In this document: positions 1 through 8,100 of the stretch, piece by piece | Layout of the letters: every line of letters starts with the position of its first letter | Position numbering within the stretch: the first letter of the stretch is position 1 | Origin: Hymenobacter glacialis | GTDB lineage: Bacteria; Bacteroidota; Bacteroidia; Cytophagales; Hymenobacteraceae | Direction: 5' to 3' | Assembly (NCBI RefSeq): GCF_001816165.1 | Contig: NZ_MDZC01000123.1 | Span: forward strand, 62,001 to 126,000 | Length of the DNA: 64,000 nt | Made by a program: the position numbers and the translations under genes | Notes under the pieces: model-generated | What the model was told of the DNA's origin: nothing | The model's input: only the letters and a program-made list of their open reading frames with translations | The model's database searches: none

Positions 1-790
1 TCTGGGCCAGCGAAAACGTGGTGCTCGTGACCAGGTACAGCCACCACGACGAGAGGCGCGGGGTGAGCACGGGCACGGTCACAATCCAGCGCTTGTAGCC
101 CCGCTCGGCGGCCAGGCCCAGGAGCATCTGACGGTAGGTCAGCACGTCGGGCCCGCCCACGTCGAAGGCCTTGCCCAGGCAGGCGGGATTATCCAAAACG
201 GATGTCAAGTAGTACATGATGTCACGGATGCCAATGGGCTGGCAACGTGAGTTCAGCCACTTGGGAGTTACCATCACTGGCAGCTTCTCCACCAGGTCAC
301 GTATTATCTCAAACGAGGCCGAGCCGGACCCGATGATGATGCTGGCGCGCAGCACCGTGAGCCGGGCATTTGTGGCCTGGCCCAGCACGTTTTCCACGGC
401 CCGGCGGGAGCGCAGATGCACGCTCAGCGCCTCGTCGTTGGCAATGCCGGAGAGGTAGATGACCTGCCGGGCGGAGGTCGTGTTGAGGTACTGCGTGAAG
501 TTGTGCGCCGACTGTTGCTCCAGGGTAAAAAAATCCTTGCCCTGCCCGCTCATGGAGTGTACCAGGTAGTAGGCGGCGTCGATGTCGGTGGGTAGGTTCT
601 TGAGGGTGGCAGGTCGCAGCAGGTCGCCCTTGGCTACCTGCACGCGGGCGTGCAGCAGTTCCGGGAGAGAGTCGGGCAGCGAGAAGCGGCGCGGGTCGCG
701 CACGAGGCACACCACGTCGTGGTCGGCGGCTAGCAGCGGCAGCAGGCGCTGCCCAATGTAACCGGTCGCGCCGGTGAGGAGGATTTTCAT
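1..790 (-). CDS. NAD(P)-binding SDR-like protein, 3' end cut by window edge
   Basis: The reading frame starts at ATG (788-790) and stays open to position 1, so the C-terminus lies outside the window. The N-terminus reads MKILLTGATGYIGQRLLPLL, a Rossmann glycine motif (GATGYIG) typical of extended or atypical SDRs and NmrA/YbjT-like proteins. A later stretch, YYLVHSMSGQGKDF, resembles the YbjT/DUF2867-type family, in which a nucleotide-sugar or quinone-linked role is often guessed but rarely shown. It is predicted cytosolic. It is divergent from the DUF2911 gene, with 124 bp between starts. The family is fairly sure; the substrate is unknown. Confidence 0.75.
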   Translation of the reverse strand, partial: MKILLTGATGYIGQRLLPLLAADHDVVCLVRDPRRFSLPDSLPELLHARVQVAKGDLLRPATLKNLPTDIDAAYYLVHSMSGQGKDFFTLEQQSAHNFTQYLNTTSARQVIYLSGIANDEALSVHLRSRRAVENVLGQATNARLTVLRASIIIGSGSASFEIIRDLVEKLPVMVTPKWLNSRCQPIGIRDIMYYLTSVLDNPACLGKAFDVGGPDVLTYRQMLLGLAAERGYKRWIVTVPVLTPRLSSWWLYLVTSTTFSLAQ

Positions 791-901
791 GCGGCGAAGT
801 AGTTAACAGCTCGGAGCGAGCACGCTCATTATCTGAACGGCTGAGACGGGGCGTTGTTTTGAGTCGAAACGAATCGGGCTCCGCAATCGCTGCATTATCA
901 G

Positions 902-909
902 CATCTTTG
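902..909 (+). promoter_or_regulatory. possible -7 box upstream of the DUF2911 gene
   Basis: CATCTTTG differs from the Bacteroidota -7 consensus TAnnTTTG only in its first base. It ends 5 nt before the ATG at 915. No convincing -33 TTG is visible. See the finding on start-abutting -7 boxes. Confidence 0.4.
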
Positions 910-914
910 CACCC

Positions 915-1775
915 ATGAAACACACGTTTGCAATGCTGGCCACCGGCCTGCTGCTGGCCGCCACCGCTCAGGCCCAAACCAAGCTCACGGTGCCGCCGCT
1001 GAGCCCGGCCACGCACATCCGCCAGGATTTCTCTACTTCCTTCATCGACCTCACGTATTCGCGGCCCTCGTTGCGGGGGCGGGAGGCCTTCGGCAAGCTG
1101 GTGCCCAACGGCACGGTGTGGCGCACCGGGGCCAACACCGTGACCAAGGTGCGCTTCGGCGAGGAAGTCAAAATAGGCGGCCAGGCCGTGCCCGCCGGCA
1201 CCTACGCCCTGCTGGCCATCCCCGACGCCAGGGAATGGACCTTTATCCTGAACCGCGACACCGCGCAGTGGGGCACCTACGCCTACAAGCCCGACCTCGA
1301 CGTGCTGCGCGTGAAAGCCAAACCGACCAAGCTGGCCGCCCCCCAGGAAACCATGTCGCTGACCGTGGAAAACCTCCGCCCCGCCTCCGCCGACCTGGTA
1401 GTGACCTGGGACCGCACGCAAGTGGCGCTGCCCATCACCGCCGACCCCGACCGCATTGTGGTGACCCAGATTGAGCAGGCCATGAAAGGCGAGAAGAAGC
1501 CCTACCTCACGGCCGTGCAGTACTACTACAATGCCGGCAAGGACCTCACACCCGCCCTGGGCTGGCTCAGCGAGTACATCGCCGCCAATCCGGCCCGCTA
1601 CGACGGCTACTACTGGCGCGGCAAGCTGCTCCAAAAGCAGGGCAACAATAAAGACGCCATCATGGCCGCCAATAAGTCGCTGGAGCTGCTCAGCGACCAA
1701 AAGAATCCAATAGTCAAAGCCGAATACACGCGGTTGAACCAAGCCGTGCTGGCTGCGGCAGGTGGGAAGAAGTAG
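915..1775 (+). CDS. DUF2911 domain protein, secreted
   Basis: This 286-residue protein starts with a signal peptide ending ATAQAQ (about residues 1-20). Residues about 25-170 match the DUF2911 family as I know it: a Ser/Arg-rich start (YSRPSLRGR), then VWRTGANT and GTYALLAIP. The remainder (about 180-280) has TPR-like helices (YYWRGKLLQKQGN). DUF2911 proteins are common in Bacteroidota, predicted periplasmic and of unknown function. The gene stands alone: it is divergent from the SDR upstream and followed by a strong terminator hairpin. Confidence 0.85.
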   Translation: MKHTFAMLATGLLLAATAQAQTKLTVPPLSPATHIRQDFSTSFIDLTYSRPSLRGREAFGKLVPNGTVWRTGANTVTKVRFGEEVKIGGQAVPAGTYALLAIPDAREWTFILNRDTAQWGTYAYKPDLDVLRVKAKPTKLAAPQETMSLTVENLRPASADLVVTWDRTQVALPITADPDRIVVTQIEQAMKGEKKPYLTAVQYYYNAGKDLTPALGWLSEYIAANPARYDGYYWRGKLLQKQGNNKDAIMAANKSLELLSDQKNPIVKAEYTRLNQAVLAAAGGKK

Positions 1776-1788
1776 GTGGTAGCGCTAA

Positions 1789-1848
1789 TATTTGGACATG
1801 AAAAAGGCTTCGTGCAGTCAAGTACGAAGCCTTTTTCATGTCCAAATA
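1789..1848. terminator. bidirectional terminator, 25-bp perfect stem
   Basis: Arms 1789-1813 and 1824-1848 are perfect reverse complements around a 10-nt loop. The stem contains GAAAAAGGCTTCGT, so each strand ends the inner hairpin with a T run. It sits between convergent genes (stops at 1775 and 1856) and can serve both. Confidence 0.85.
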
Positions 1849-1855
1849 ATCGAAA

Positions 1856-2728
1856 TTACTTATTGCGGATTTTAGCTTTTGGCCGCTTTGGCTGCAAATT
1901 CGTGGAGCATTCTACTCTCTTTGGAGATTGGAATACAAGCGGTGAACTACCAGCACTAGCGCGGTTTCCAATAGAATCGACAGCTTCAAAAGCAACCTCG
2001 TAATTGTTCTCCGACTCGAAACGCACATTGCCCCCGCACGAGCCATTACCCATCCAAATCTGATGCTTCCAAGGCGTACGGTTCACGGGTATTTGATAAG
2101 CACTCCAGTGGCGACTAGTAGTCTGGTGTTGAACAGTCATTTTGATTAGGTACGAAGAAGAATCTCTCACCGGGCACGAAAACAGTACCGAATTGCTATA
2201 GCTGGCGCAGTTCTCATAAACCTTTTTCAAAACCTGTGGAGAGGACATCCAAACAGGTGATTGCCAGTCCATTGCCACTAATGCCTTCCATCGATATCGG
2301 GTTTTGCCACTGCTTTTTGAGGAAGCAGGAGGTTGTTCGAAGTAGTAGAATAGGTTTTCCTGTCCGCGACTGGCGCGTAACTCATACTCGTGCCCCGCCA
2401 GCAACGAGCGGTTGGGCTGAAGCAGTAGTTGCATTTTTCCTTTCTCATCCAAAACTCGGTCCAGCACGCGAAATGGTACCGAGTCTTTCGCTGACCATAA
2501 ATACAGCTGAGCCTCCGTGCCAAACTGCCTGAGCCCTTTTTGCAAGTAGCCCTCTTCTTGGTCAGCGAAAAGTAAAAAAATCTGACGTGTTCGAATCGTT
2601 GGCACATCGTAGCTGGGCCACACCCTTATCCAAGGAGACTCCACGCAACTGGTTGCATTTGCTGGTAAAGACCAGAAATTCGCCAACAGCGAAAGCGCAG
2701 CCACAAAATACCGAAACATCTTAAACAC
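1856..2728 (-). CDS. hypothetical secreted protein
   Basis: This 290-residue protein has a clear signal peptide (FRYFVAALSLLANFWSLPANA, split here as FRYFVAALSLLA then NFWSLPANA). I do not recognise a family. The mature part has several cysteines (SCVESPW, ENCASYS, GSCGGN) that could form disulfides, and alternating hydrophobic residues suggesting beta structure. The C-terminus is basic (LQPKRPKAKIRNK). Codon use is visibly less GC-biased than in neighbours, a possible sign of recent acquisition. It lies convergent to the DUF2911 gene and about 30 bp downstream of the M28 gene's stop in the opposite sense of transcription order, so it is probably its own unit. Confidence 0.7.
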   Translation of the reverse strand: MFKMFRYFVAALSLLANFWSLPANATSCVESPWIRVWPSYDVPTIRTRQIFLLFADQEEGYLQKGLRQFGTEAQLYLWSAKDSVPFRVLDRVLDEKGKMQLLLQPNRSLLAGHEYELRASRGQENLFYYFEQPPASSKSSGKTRYRWKALVAMDWQSPVWMSSPQVLKKVYENCASYSNSVLFSCPVRDSSSYLIKMTVQHQTTSRHWSAYQIPVNRTPWKHQIWMGNGSCGGNVRFESENNYEVAFEAVDSIGNRASAGSSPLVFQSPKRVECSTNLQPKRPKAKIRNK

Positions 2729-2757
2729 GATAAGCTAACAAGTTGATTTAGTAGGGA

Positions 2758-4116
2758 TTACCGGCCCACTACCGGCAGTACGGGCACACTCTCGTGCCCA
2801 GCCGCGTCCACGCTGGCCACGCCGAAAATGAAGTTGTCCTTGCTGATGTCCAGGTTAGCCGTCATGCCGGTCATGGGGATGCGCTGCTGCCACTGAGGGG
2901 CGCTGGTTTCGCGCACCAGCACCACGTAGCTGGCGGGCTTGGCGCCGGTGGTGGGCGCTTCCCAGCGCAGCTCGGTGCGGTTGGTGAGGTTGGCGGTTAG
3001 GACTTCTACCTTAGAGGGGGCGGCGGGGGCCAGGGCCAGGCTGGCCATGGTGGCCAGGTTGATGCCGGCGTTGCGACGCAGGTAGGCAAAGTCCACGCCC
3101 TCAATCACGTCGCCGTAGGCGCGGCCTTTTTCGGTGCGCAGGTCCTGGTGCTGGTGGGTGTAGTCCTCGTTCATCTCCGTGAAGCGCACGGCGGGAAAGC
3201 CCTGCTGGTTGAACGGTGTGTGGTCGCCGCCGCGCAGGAACCGGTCGGGGCGGTACTCCAGCACCACTTCGTGGCCTTTGCCGTACTGCTGGGCCACGCG
3301 CTGGGTGTAGCGGGCCAGCTGGCGGCTGATGCCGTCGTTCTCGTTGCTGAGCTGCCGGCGCACGCGGGCCTGCTCGGGCGTTTCGTTGGCGGGAACGCCT
3401 TCGCTGAACACGCGCAGCTGCTTGTCATTGTTAATCACCGGGTCGAAGCCGTGCGAGTTGCCCACGATGTCGTTGTTGAGCATGGCAATCAGGTTCCAGT
3501 TTTCCTTTTTGGCGCGGGCCGCGAGGTGGCCCGAACCGTAGAGGCCCTGCTCTTCGCCCTGTACCGCCACAAACTTGAGGGTGCAGGGGAATTTTTCGCC
3601 GGCCAGCACGCGGGCCAGCTCCATCACCAGCACCGTGCCCGAGCCGTCGTCGTTGGCGCCGGGCGCGTCGGCGGTGGCGTTCATCACGTCCGAAACGCGG
3701 GAGTCGATGTGGCCGCTCACCAGGATAATGCGGGTGTCGTTCGGGTCGGTGCCGGGCAGGGTGGCCAGCACGTTGGCCATCAGCACGGGCTTGTTGATGC
3801 GGCGGCCGTCGGGCTTCACCGTGAAGGTGTCCATCTCCACGGTCATGCGCCCACCGCCGGCCTTGCTGTACTTCAGGAATTCATCGCGCACGTAGTTGCG
3901 GGCCGCGCCAATGCCGCGCTTGGGGTTGTCAGTCTCGCTCAGGGTGTGGCGGGTGCCGAAGGAAACCAGCTTGCGGATGTCCGCTTCCAGGTTTTTGGCC
4001 GAAATCTGCTCGACCAGTTTTTGAATGCGCGGGTCGGCGGGCGGAAGCAGCGGGCCGGGTTTGTTTTGGGCAAGGGCGGCAAAAGGCGCCAGGAGCAGGA
4101 GTGCAGCGAGTTTCAT
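2758..4116 (-). CDS. M28 family zinc aminopeptidase, secreted
   Basis: A 452-residue protein starting at MKLAALLLLAPFAALAQ, a clear signal peptide; the longer upstream reading (to 4179) adds 21 residues that do not look coding. The M28 zinc-binding residues are visible: H136 in SGHIDSR, D156 in GANDDGSG, E188-E189 in QGEEQGLYGS, D216 in NNDIVGN, and a late His in the NEDYTHQHQD segment. A fibronectin-III-like domain follows (about 360-450, KVEVLTANLTNRTELRWEAP). M28 enzymes remove N-terminal residues from peptides outside the cytoplasm. Physiological substrate unknown. A -7-like box abuts the chosen start, supporting it. Confidence 0.9.
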   Translation of the reverse strand: MKLAALLLLAPFAALAQNKPGPLLPPADPRIQKLVEQISAKNLEADIRKLVSFGTRHTLSETDNPKRGIGAARNYVRDEFLKYSKAGGGRMTVEMDTFTVKPDGRRINKPVLMANVLATLPGTDPNDTRIILVSGHIDSRVSDVMNATADAPGANDDGSGTVLVMELARVLAGEKFPCTLKFVAVQGEEQGLYGSGHLAARAKKENWNLIAMLNNDIVGNSHGFDPVINNDKQLRVFSEGVPANETPEQARVRRQLSNENDGISRQLARYTQRVAQQYGKGHEVVLEYRPDRFLRGGDHTPFNQQGFPAVRFTEMNEDYTHQHQDLRTEKGRAYGDVIEGVDFAYLRRNAGINLATMASLALAPAAPSKVEVLTANLTNRTELRWEAPTTGAKPASYVVLVRETSAPQWQQRIPMTGMTANLDISKDNFIFGVASVDAAGHESVPVLPVVGR

Positions 4117-4120
4117 ACAC

Positions 4121-4128
4121 GAAAGGTA
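4121..4128 (-). promoter_or_regulatory. near-consensus -7 box 4 nt before the M28 start
   Basis: On the minus strand this reads TACCTTTC (consensus TAnnTTTG, last base differs), followed by GTGT and then ATG. The spacing equals that seen at guaA and the antiporter. Confidence 0.5.
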
Positions 4129-4199
4129 GCGCTCGGTGCCAGTTGTGAGCAAGCCACGAGCAGTCAGTGCCAAAATCATGTAGACAATTGTAAAAAAAG

Positions 4200-4367
4200 A
4201 ACGTCATGCGGAGCTTGCCGAAGCAGCTCTCCCGCGCCTTCTGTCATCCTGAGCTTGCGAAGGACCTTCTCACAGCAGAACGATTTGTTCTAACCTGATA
4301 AGATGCTTCCTTCGTCAGCATGACAAGAGGCGCGGGAGAGCTGCTTCGGCAAGCTCCGCATGACGTT
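4200..4367. repeat. nested intergenic palindrome (GTCATGCxGAGC family)
   Basis: Outer arms 4200-4239 and 4328-4367 are a perfect 40-nt inverted repeat beginning AACGTCATGCGGAGCTTGCC. The loop holds a second, imperfect palindrome (4242-4325) starting TGTCATCCTGAGCTTGCGAA and containing AACCTGATAAG, the same kind of unit found alone at 14157-14255. It fills most of the 294-bp spacer between the M28 and SseB-like genes. Confidence 0.85.
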
Positions 4368-4410
4368 CCTGTTTAGCCAAACAGTGCGTCAAAATACTAC
4401 TCCGTCTCCC

Positions 4411-5370
4411 TTACCCAGCCTTGTAAAATGGCTCAATGGTGCGGAAATACGGATTCACGCCCTCTTCCGAATTCATGTCCAGCAGCATCAAATCCACGAA
4501 CTGGTAAGCGTCGGTCTGGCCTTGCAGCACCGGGCCCAACTCCTGCATGAAGCTCGGGTCGGGGTTGTTGCTTACAAAAGCGAGGAGCAGCCGCGGTACT
4601 TCCGGATTATCGGCGAGCTGCATCTGGGCCAGGTAGGCGGCTTCGAGGTGGGGCTGGGTGGCGGCCCAAGCGGCAATGGCGTCGGCCACGGCCGTGGGGT
4701 GTTCGGCGGGCACGCTAAGCAGCACCTGGGCATCGCCGCCGGCGGGCGAAAGCGGTCCGGTGAGCTGCCCGGCCAGCAGGGCGGCCAGCTCGTCTTTGGG
4801 CAGAATCTTGCCGGCGGGCGAGAACGGGTTTAGCACGCAGTCCTGGCCCTGCACCATGTTGAAAAACGCGTGGCCGGGCAGGCGCACGTAGCTCACGGGG
4901 CCGTTGTCCATGCCGCCATCGGTGAGGCGGGGCACCGAAGAGAAGATGGGCAGCTTGCCATCGGACAAAATCTGCAGCTGGATTTCCTGGCCTTCGGCCA
5001 GCACCACTTCGCCTTCGTTGATGCCTTCCATGGGCGCCAGAATCATAAGGATTTCCTCCTGCAGCAGGGCCTGGTAAAACGCCGGACGGGCGTTCTCTTC
5101 GGTAGAGGCCAGCAGCAGCAGCTGCTCCAGCACGTTTTCGGGCTCGAAGGGAAACGGCGCGGGCTCCGGCATTTGGTAGACAGGAGCCGGCGCTACCGGC
5201 TCGGGCGGCGCCACAAATTTAGAACCCTGGTAGCGGGGGCCACCAGCGGGCTTTTCGGCTGGTTTATTCGCAGCTTTATCAGCGGGCTGCGCCGAAGGGG
5301 CAGCCGCCGGAGTGGGAGTGGCCGGCGTGGTGTCGGCGGGTTTATTCTTCAGAAAGTCGAGCAGGCCCAT
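4411..5370 (-). CDS. SseB-like protein
   Basis: A 319-residue cytosolic protein. Residues 1-75 are a low-complexity Ala/Pro/Lys linker (ATPTPAAAPSAQPA). From about residue 78 it resembles the SseB N-terminal domain (NVLEQLLLLASTEENARPAF...), with LPIFSSVPRL and LPGHAFFNMVQG, and the last third resembles the SseB C-terminal domain (AVADAIAAWAATQPHLEAAY). SseB was named from an E. coli enhanced-serine-sensitivity phenotype; its biochemical role is not settled. The start MGLLDFLKNK is supported by the charged N-terminus typical of the family. Family call is from memory of motifs only. Confidence 0.65.
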   Translation of the reverse strand: MGLLDFLKNKPADTTPATPTPAAAPSAQPADKAANKPAEKPAGGPRYQGSKFVAPPEPVAPAPVYQMPEPAPFPFEPENVLEQLLLLASTEENARPAFYQALLQEEILMILAPMEGINEGEVVLAEGQEIQLQILSDGKLPIFSSVPRLTDGGMDNGPVSYVRLPGHAFFNMVQGQDCVLNPFSPAGKILPKDELAALLAGQLTGPLSPAGGDAQVLLSVPAEHPTAVADAIAAWAATQPHLEAAYLAQMQLADNPEVPRLLLAFVSNNPDPSFMQELGPVLQGQTDAYQFVDLMLLDMNSEEGVNPYFRTIEPFYKAG

Positions 5371-5515
5371 AACGGAATTAAGAATGCAAATGGATTAGGG
5401 ACGCAATCTACGGCAGAAAACGGGTTGAAAAGAGGGCAAACGGGCACAGTGTGGCGCTTGCGAGGGAAAATATTCGCCCGTTGCGGTGGGCGGGCTGCCG
5501 CGTGATGGCATTAGT

Positions 5516-5917
5516 TCAACGGCAGGCCTGCAGCTGCTCCTCCACCTCCCGGATGGTGCGCGGCTTGGACTTGTTGCCCCAGCTGTTCTCGATGTAGTTC
5601 AGCAAATTGGTAAGCTGCGCGGGGCTCATGCCTTTTTCGCCGGGCATCACGTTGTTGTAGGAAATGCCGTTTACCACAATGTGTCCTTTTTGCCCGTTGC
5701 GCAGCAGGCAGGGCAGCTCGGCGCGGTGCAGGGCAAGGTAGTCGGCCCCGGCCAAGGGCGGAATCAGGCGGGCGAGGCCCTGGCCCTCGCCGCCGTGGCA
5801 GCTGGAACAGTGGTCCACGTACAGCCGCTCGCCCTGGTTTTTATTGACGGGGAAGCAGGCGGGCAGCATAAGCGCCACCATGGCGCCTGCCAACATAAGT
5901 CGAAACGCTATGCGCAT
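5516..5917 (-). CDS. c-type cytochrome lipoprotein
   Basis: A 133-residue monohaem cytochrome c. The lipobox-like MLPAC puts the lipidated Cys at 21. The haem site is C37-x2-C40-H41 (CSSCH), and M91 in NVMPGEKGMS is the likely axial ligand. It is probably anchored on the periplasmic face and carries electrons. It is the last gene of a three-gene operon: the TAA stop of the SCO gene is followed at once by this ATG, so translation is likely coupled. SCO plus cytochrome c suggests a link to a copper-dependent oxidase or reductase encoded elsewhere. Confidence 0.9.
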   Translation of the reverse strand: MRIAFRLMLAGAMVALMLPACFPVNKNQGERLYVDHCSSCHGGEGQGLARLIPPLAGADYLALHRAELPCLLRNGQKGHIVVNGISYNNVMPGEKGMSPAQLTNLLNYIENSWGNKSKPRTIREVEEQLQACR

Positions 5918-6613
5918 TTACTGGCGGGCCACGGCCGGCTGACGGGACTTGATTTCATCCAGCAGGATGGGCAGCTCCGTCATCAGCCGGGCCACTTCCT
6001 GTTCGTTGAGGCTGTCGTAGAGGCCCCGGATGTGGCCCTGGTCGTCCACGAGCGCAAAGGTGCCGTTGTGGGCAAACCCGCCGGGGGCCTGCTTGTCGGG
6101 CTCAGCTGCCGTGTAGTAAGCGCGGGCCAGCTGGAACACAGAGTCCTTGGCAGTGGGCTCGCCCTTGGCACCGGTGGTGGCGAAGTACCAGTTCTTGGCC
6201 GCGCCCATGCCCAGGCGGTCGGCGTAGTCGCGCAGCACCGGAATGGTGTCGTGGGCGGGGTCGATGGTGTGGGACAGGAAGGCCAGGCGCGGGTCCTGGC
6301 CGTACTTGGCGTACACTTTCAGCAGCTCGGCCTGCATTTTGGGGCAGATGCCGGGGCAGGTAGCAAAGAAGAAGTCGGCGATGTACGCCTTGCCAGCAAA
6401 GGTTTGGTTGGTAATGACTTTGCCGGACTGGTCGGTGAGCTTGAACGCGGGGACCGTGGCAAAAATCGTATCGGCGGGGCCGCCATCAGCGCGGGGCCGC
6501 ACGTCGCGCTCGCCCAGAATGGGCAGGCGGGCGGCGGTATCGGAGCCGGGCTCGGTGCAGGACGTGAAGAGCGATGCTGCCAAGACGGGCAGCAGAAAAA
6601 GGCGTTTCAACAT
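5918..6613 (-). CDS. SCO1/SenC family copper-binding protein
   Basis: A 231-residue thioredoxin-fold protein. A lipobox (LFTSC, Cys 19) predicts a lipoprotein. The SCO copper motif is present: C86 and C90 in TCPGICPKM, with the distal His in the FAHNGTFALVD segment. SCO proteins deliver copper to the CuA site of cytochrome oxidase or to nitrous oxide reductase, or act in thiol redox. It is 3 bp downstream of the lipoprotein gene and directly abuts the cytochrome c gene. The oxidase it serves is not in the window. Confidence 0.92.
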   Translation of the reverse strand: MLKRLFLLPVLAASLFTSCTEPGSDTAARLPILGERDVRPRADGGPADTIFATVPAFKLTDQSGKVITNQTFAGKAYIADFFFATCPGICPKMQAELLKVYAKYGQDPRLAFLSHTIDPAHDTIPVLRDYADRLGMGAAKNWYFATTGAKGEPTAKDSVFQLARAYYTAAEPDKQAPGGFAHNGTFALVDDQGHIRGLYDSLNEQEVARLMTELPILLDEIKSRQPAVARQ

Positions 6614-6616
6614 AAC

Positions 6617-7075
6617 TTATTTGGAAGGAGCGGACTCAGCCGGTGACGGCAGCGCGGGCTGCCGATTGATAAACAACGAAGCGGAGTCTATCGTTGCACG
6701 AAATTGCTGGCTGACCGTGGCCAGCAGCTGCTGTTGCTGCTGGAAGTAGGCCAGGCGCGCGGCCGGAGTGGCCGTGGAATCGGGGGCGCGGTACTGGTGC
6801 ATCCAGCCCATCATGGCAGCATCGGCGGCGGCCAGGCCGCGGAAATACGGGCCGGCTCCCGGCGCCTTAGCCTTGGTGATTAGACCCTTGAGCCGGTACA
6901 GCTCGTCCATTTTGGCCATCAACGAATCGTGGCGTGCCATAACGGCCATTTCGGCCGCGGAGGCCGGCGAGGGCGGGCCTTGCTCGGCAATGGGCTTATC
7001 GGGCGAGGCGCACGCCGCCAGCAGCAGCCCGGTAGCGGCCACCAGAGCCCAGTGGGTAGGTTGCAAGTATTTCAC
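6617..7075 (-). CDS. hypothetical lipoprotein of the SCO operon
   Basis: A 152-residue protein starting at GTG. A lipobox (LLLAAC, Cys 22) is clear. The mature part is mostly helical with Met- and Gln-rich stretches (QQQQQLLATVSQQF, AAADAAMMGWMHQY). I do not recognise a named family. Its position as first gene before SCO and cytochrome c suggests a role in the same envelope redox or copper process. A perfect -7 box, TACCTTTG, ends 4 nt before the GTG, supporting this start and suggesting little or no 5' leader. Confidence 0.75.
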   Translation of the reverse strand: MKYLQPTHWALVAATGLLLAACASPDKPIAEQGPPSPASAAEMAVMARHDSLMAKMDELYRLKGLITKAKAPGAGPYFRGLAAADAAMMGWMHQYRAPDSTATPAARLAYFQQQQQLLATVSQQFRATIDSASLFINRQPALPSPAESAPSK

Positions 7076-7079
7076 GGGG

Positions 7080-7087
7080 CAAAGGTA
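7080..7087 (-). promoter_or_regulatory. -7 box of the lipoprotein/SCO/cytochrome operon
   Basis: Minus-strand TACCTTTG matches TAnnTTTG exactly. It is followed by CCCC and then the GTG start codon. Confidence 0.65.
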
Positions 7088-7155
7088 CGGCGCCCAGCCA
7101 TGGGCAGCAGGCGATGCGCCTCGGTTTTATCGCCCAATAAAGCGCCTTGCATTTA

Positions 7156-8100
7156 TCAGGAGGGCAGCAAATCAATCCAGCCGTCTTCGCTCACTACCAC
7201 GGCCAAGGCGGGGTATTTGCTGCTGTTTACATAACGTAGCGCCGAATTGTAGCGCGAACCCCGCGAGGAGTCGCCCTTTTCGGTGGCCAGGCCATCGAGA
7301 ATGGCGCCAATAGCGTGGCACATGCCGCTGGGCTCAATGAGCACGGCCCCGTCGATGTTGGTGACCAAGCGGAGCACGGAGGGCGTCATAATGCGCGGCA
7401 CCACCCGGAAGCACTGGCGCGTGAGGCGCTGGGCTTCTTTGGCCGCGCCGGTGCTGATAACCAGGATGGTGCCGGTGGGTTGGGTGGTGGCTTTGTGGGC
7501 CAAATCCCACAGGTAATCGATGCTATCGAGGGAGAGGCTGGGGAATACAATGCGGGCGGTGCGGGCAAAGTTGTCGGCCGCTACCTGGCCTTGCGGTAGG
7601 CGTGGGGTATTGCTCACCACGCGCATCAGCACATGGCCGGCGTGGCTCATTTCCCAGCTGTAATGGTTGGTAAAATGCACCGTGACCAGCGGCTCGTACT
7701 GGCCATCGGACTCGGCCACGAGCTGGCCCAGCCCAAAGACGTGCGAGGCATCTGAAATCAGTGCCGTATGTCCCTCGCTCAGTTCCAGCAGCTTGCGAAT
7801 GGAGCGGTGGTCGCGCATGGGCACGGGCGTTTCCAGGGTGAGCACCGGCACAATGGCCGGGTGCAGGCGCCGGCTTACCAGCATAGTGCCCACGCCCTCG
7901 TCGCCCTCGTGGCGCAGGGCCGCTACGCCGTTGCAGGCATCGTAGAGGCCGTGGGTGCCGGCCGGGGCCACGCGCAGCATGAGGCGGCGGCCCGCCGAGC
8001 GCAGCAGCTCGTTGTAGTCGCGGTCGAGCACGGGTTGGTCGTTATCCACTGTGTCGGCCTCGCGCAGGGCGCGGTTGCAGTCGTGCAAAAACTCTATCAC
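7156..8100 (-). CDS. DAC-domain (diadenylate-cyclase-like) protein, likely 3' part of a split gene
   Basis: A 314-residue frame whose C-terminal third resembles the DisA_N/DAC nucleotide-binding domain. The DGA motif is at D250-A252 (NIDGAVLIEP), followed by AIGAILDG. In place of the usual GTRHR the second motif reads RGSRYNSA (280-287), so the classic RHR is RYN. I recall this form from Bacteroidota proteins annotated as putative sensor domain DACNV-containing. Canonical DAC enzymes make c-di-AMP from two ATP; activity here is unproven. The only available start is GTG (8098-8100), overlapping the upstream stop by 4 nt (GTGA), with no Shine-Dalgarno. The upstream frame is probably the N-terminal part of the same protein. 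Confidence 0.75.
   Translation of the reverse strand: MIEFLHDCNRALREADTVDNDQPVLDRDYNELLRSAGRRLMLRVAPAGTHGLYDACNGVAALRHEGDEGVGTMLVSRRLHPAIVPVLTLETPVPMRDHRSIRKLLELSEGHTALISDASHVFGLGQLVAESDGQYEPLVTVHFTNHYSWEMSHAGHVLMRVVSNTPRLPQGQVAADNFARTARIVFPSLSLDSIDYLWDLAHKATTQPTGTILVISTGAAKEAQRLTRQCFRVVPRIMTPSVLRLVTNIDGAVLIEPSGMCHAIGAILDGLATEKGDSSRGSRYNSALRYVNSSKYPALAVVVSEDGWIDLLPS

Noticed and set aside
309..1742. Long minus-strand frame opposite the DUF2911 gene
   Set aside because: It is a high-GC shadow frame; its sequence lacks family motifs and covers two better-supported genes on other frames.
3148..4293. 381-codon plus-strand frame opposite the M28 peptidase
   Set aside because: Antisense shadow of a clear M28 gene; low-complexity HAV-rich product typical of reverse high-GC reading.
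5486..6646. 386-codon plus-strand frame opposite SCO and cytochrome c
   Set aside because: Shadow of two well-supported genes; no recognisable domain.
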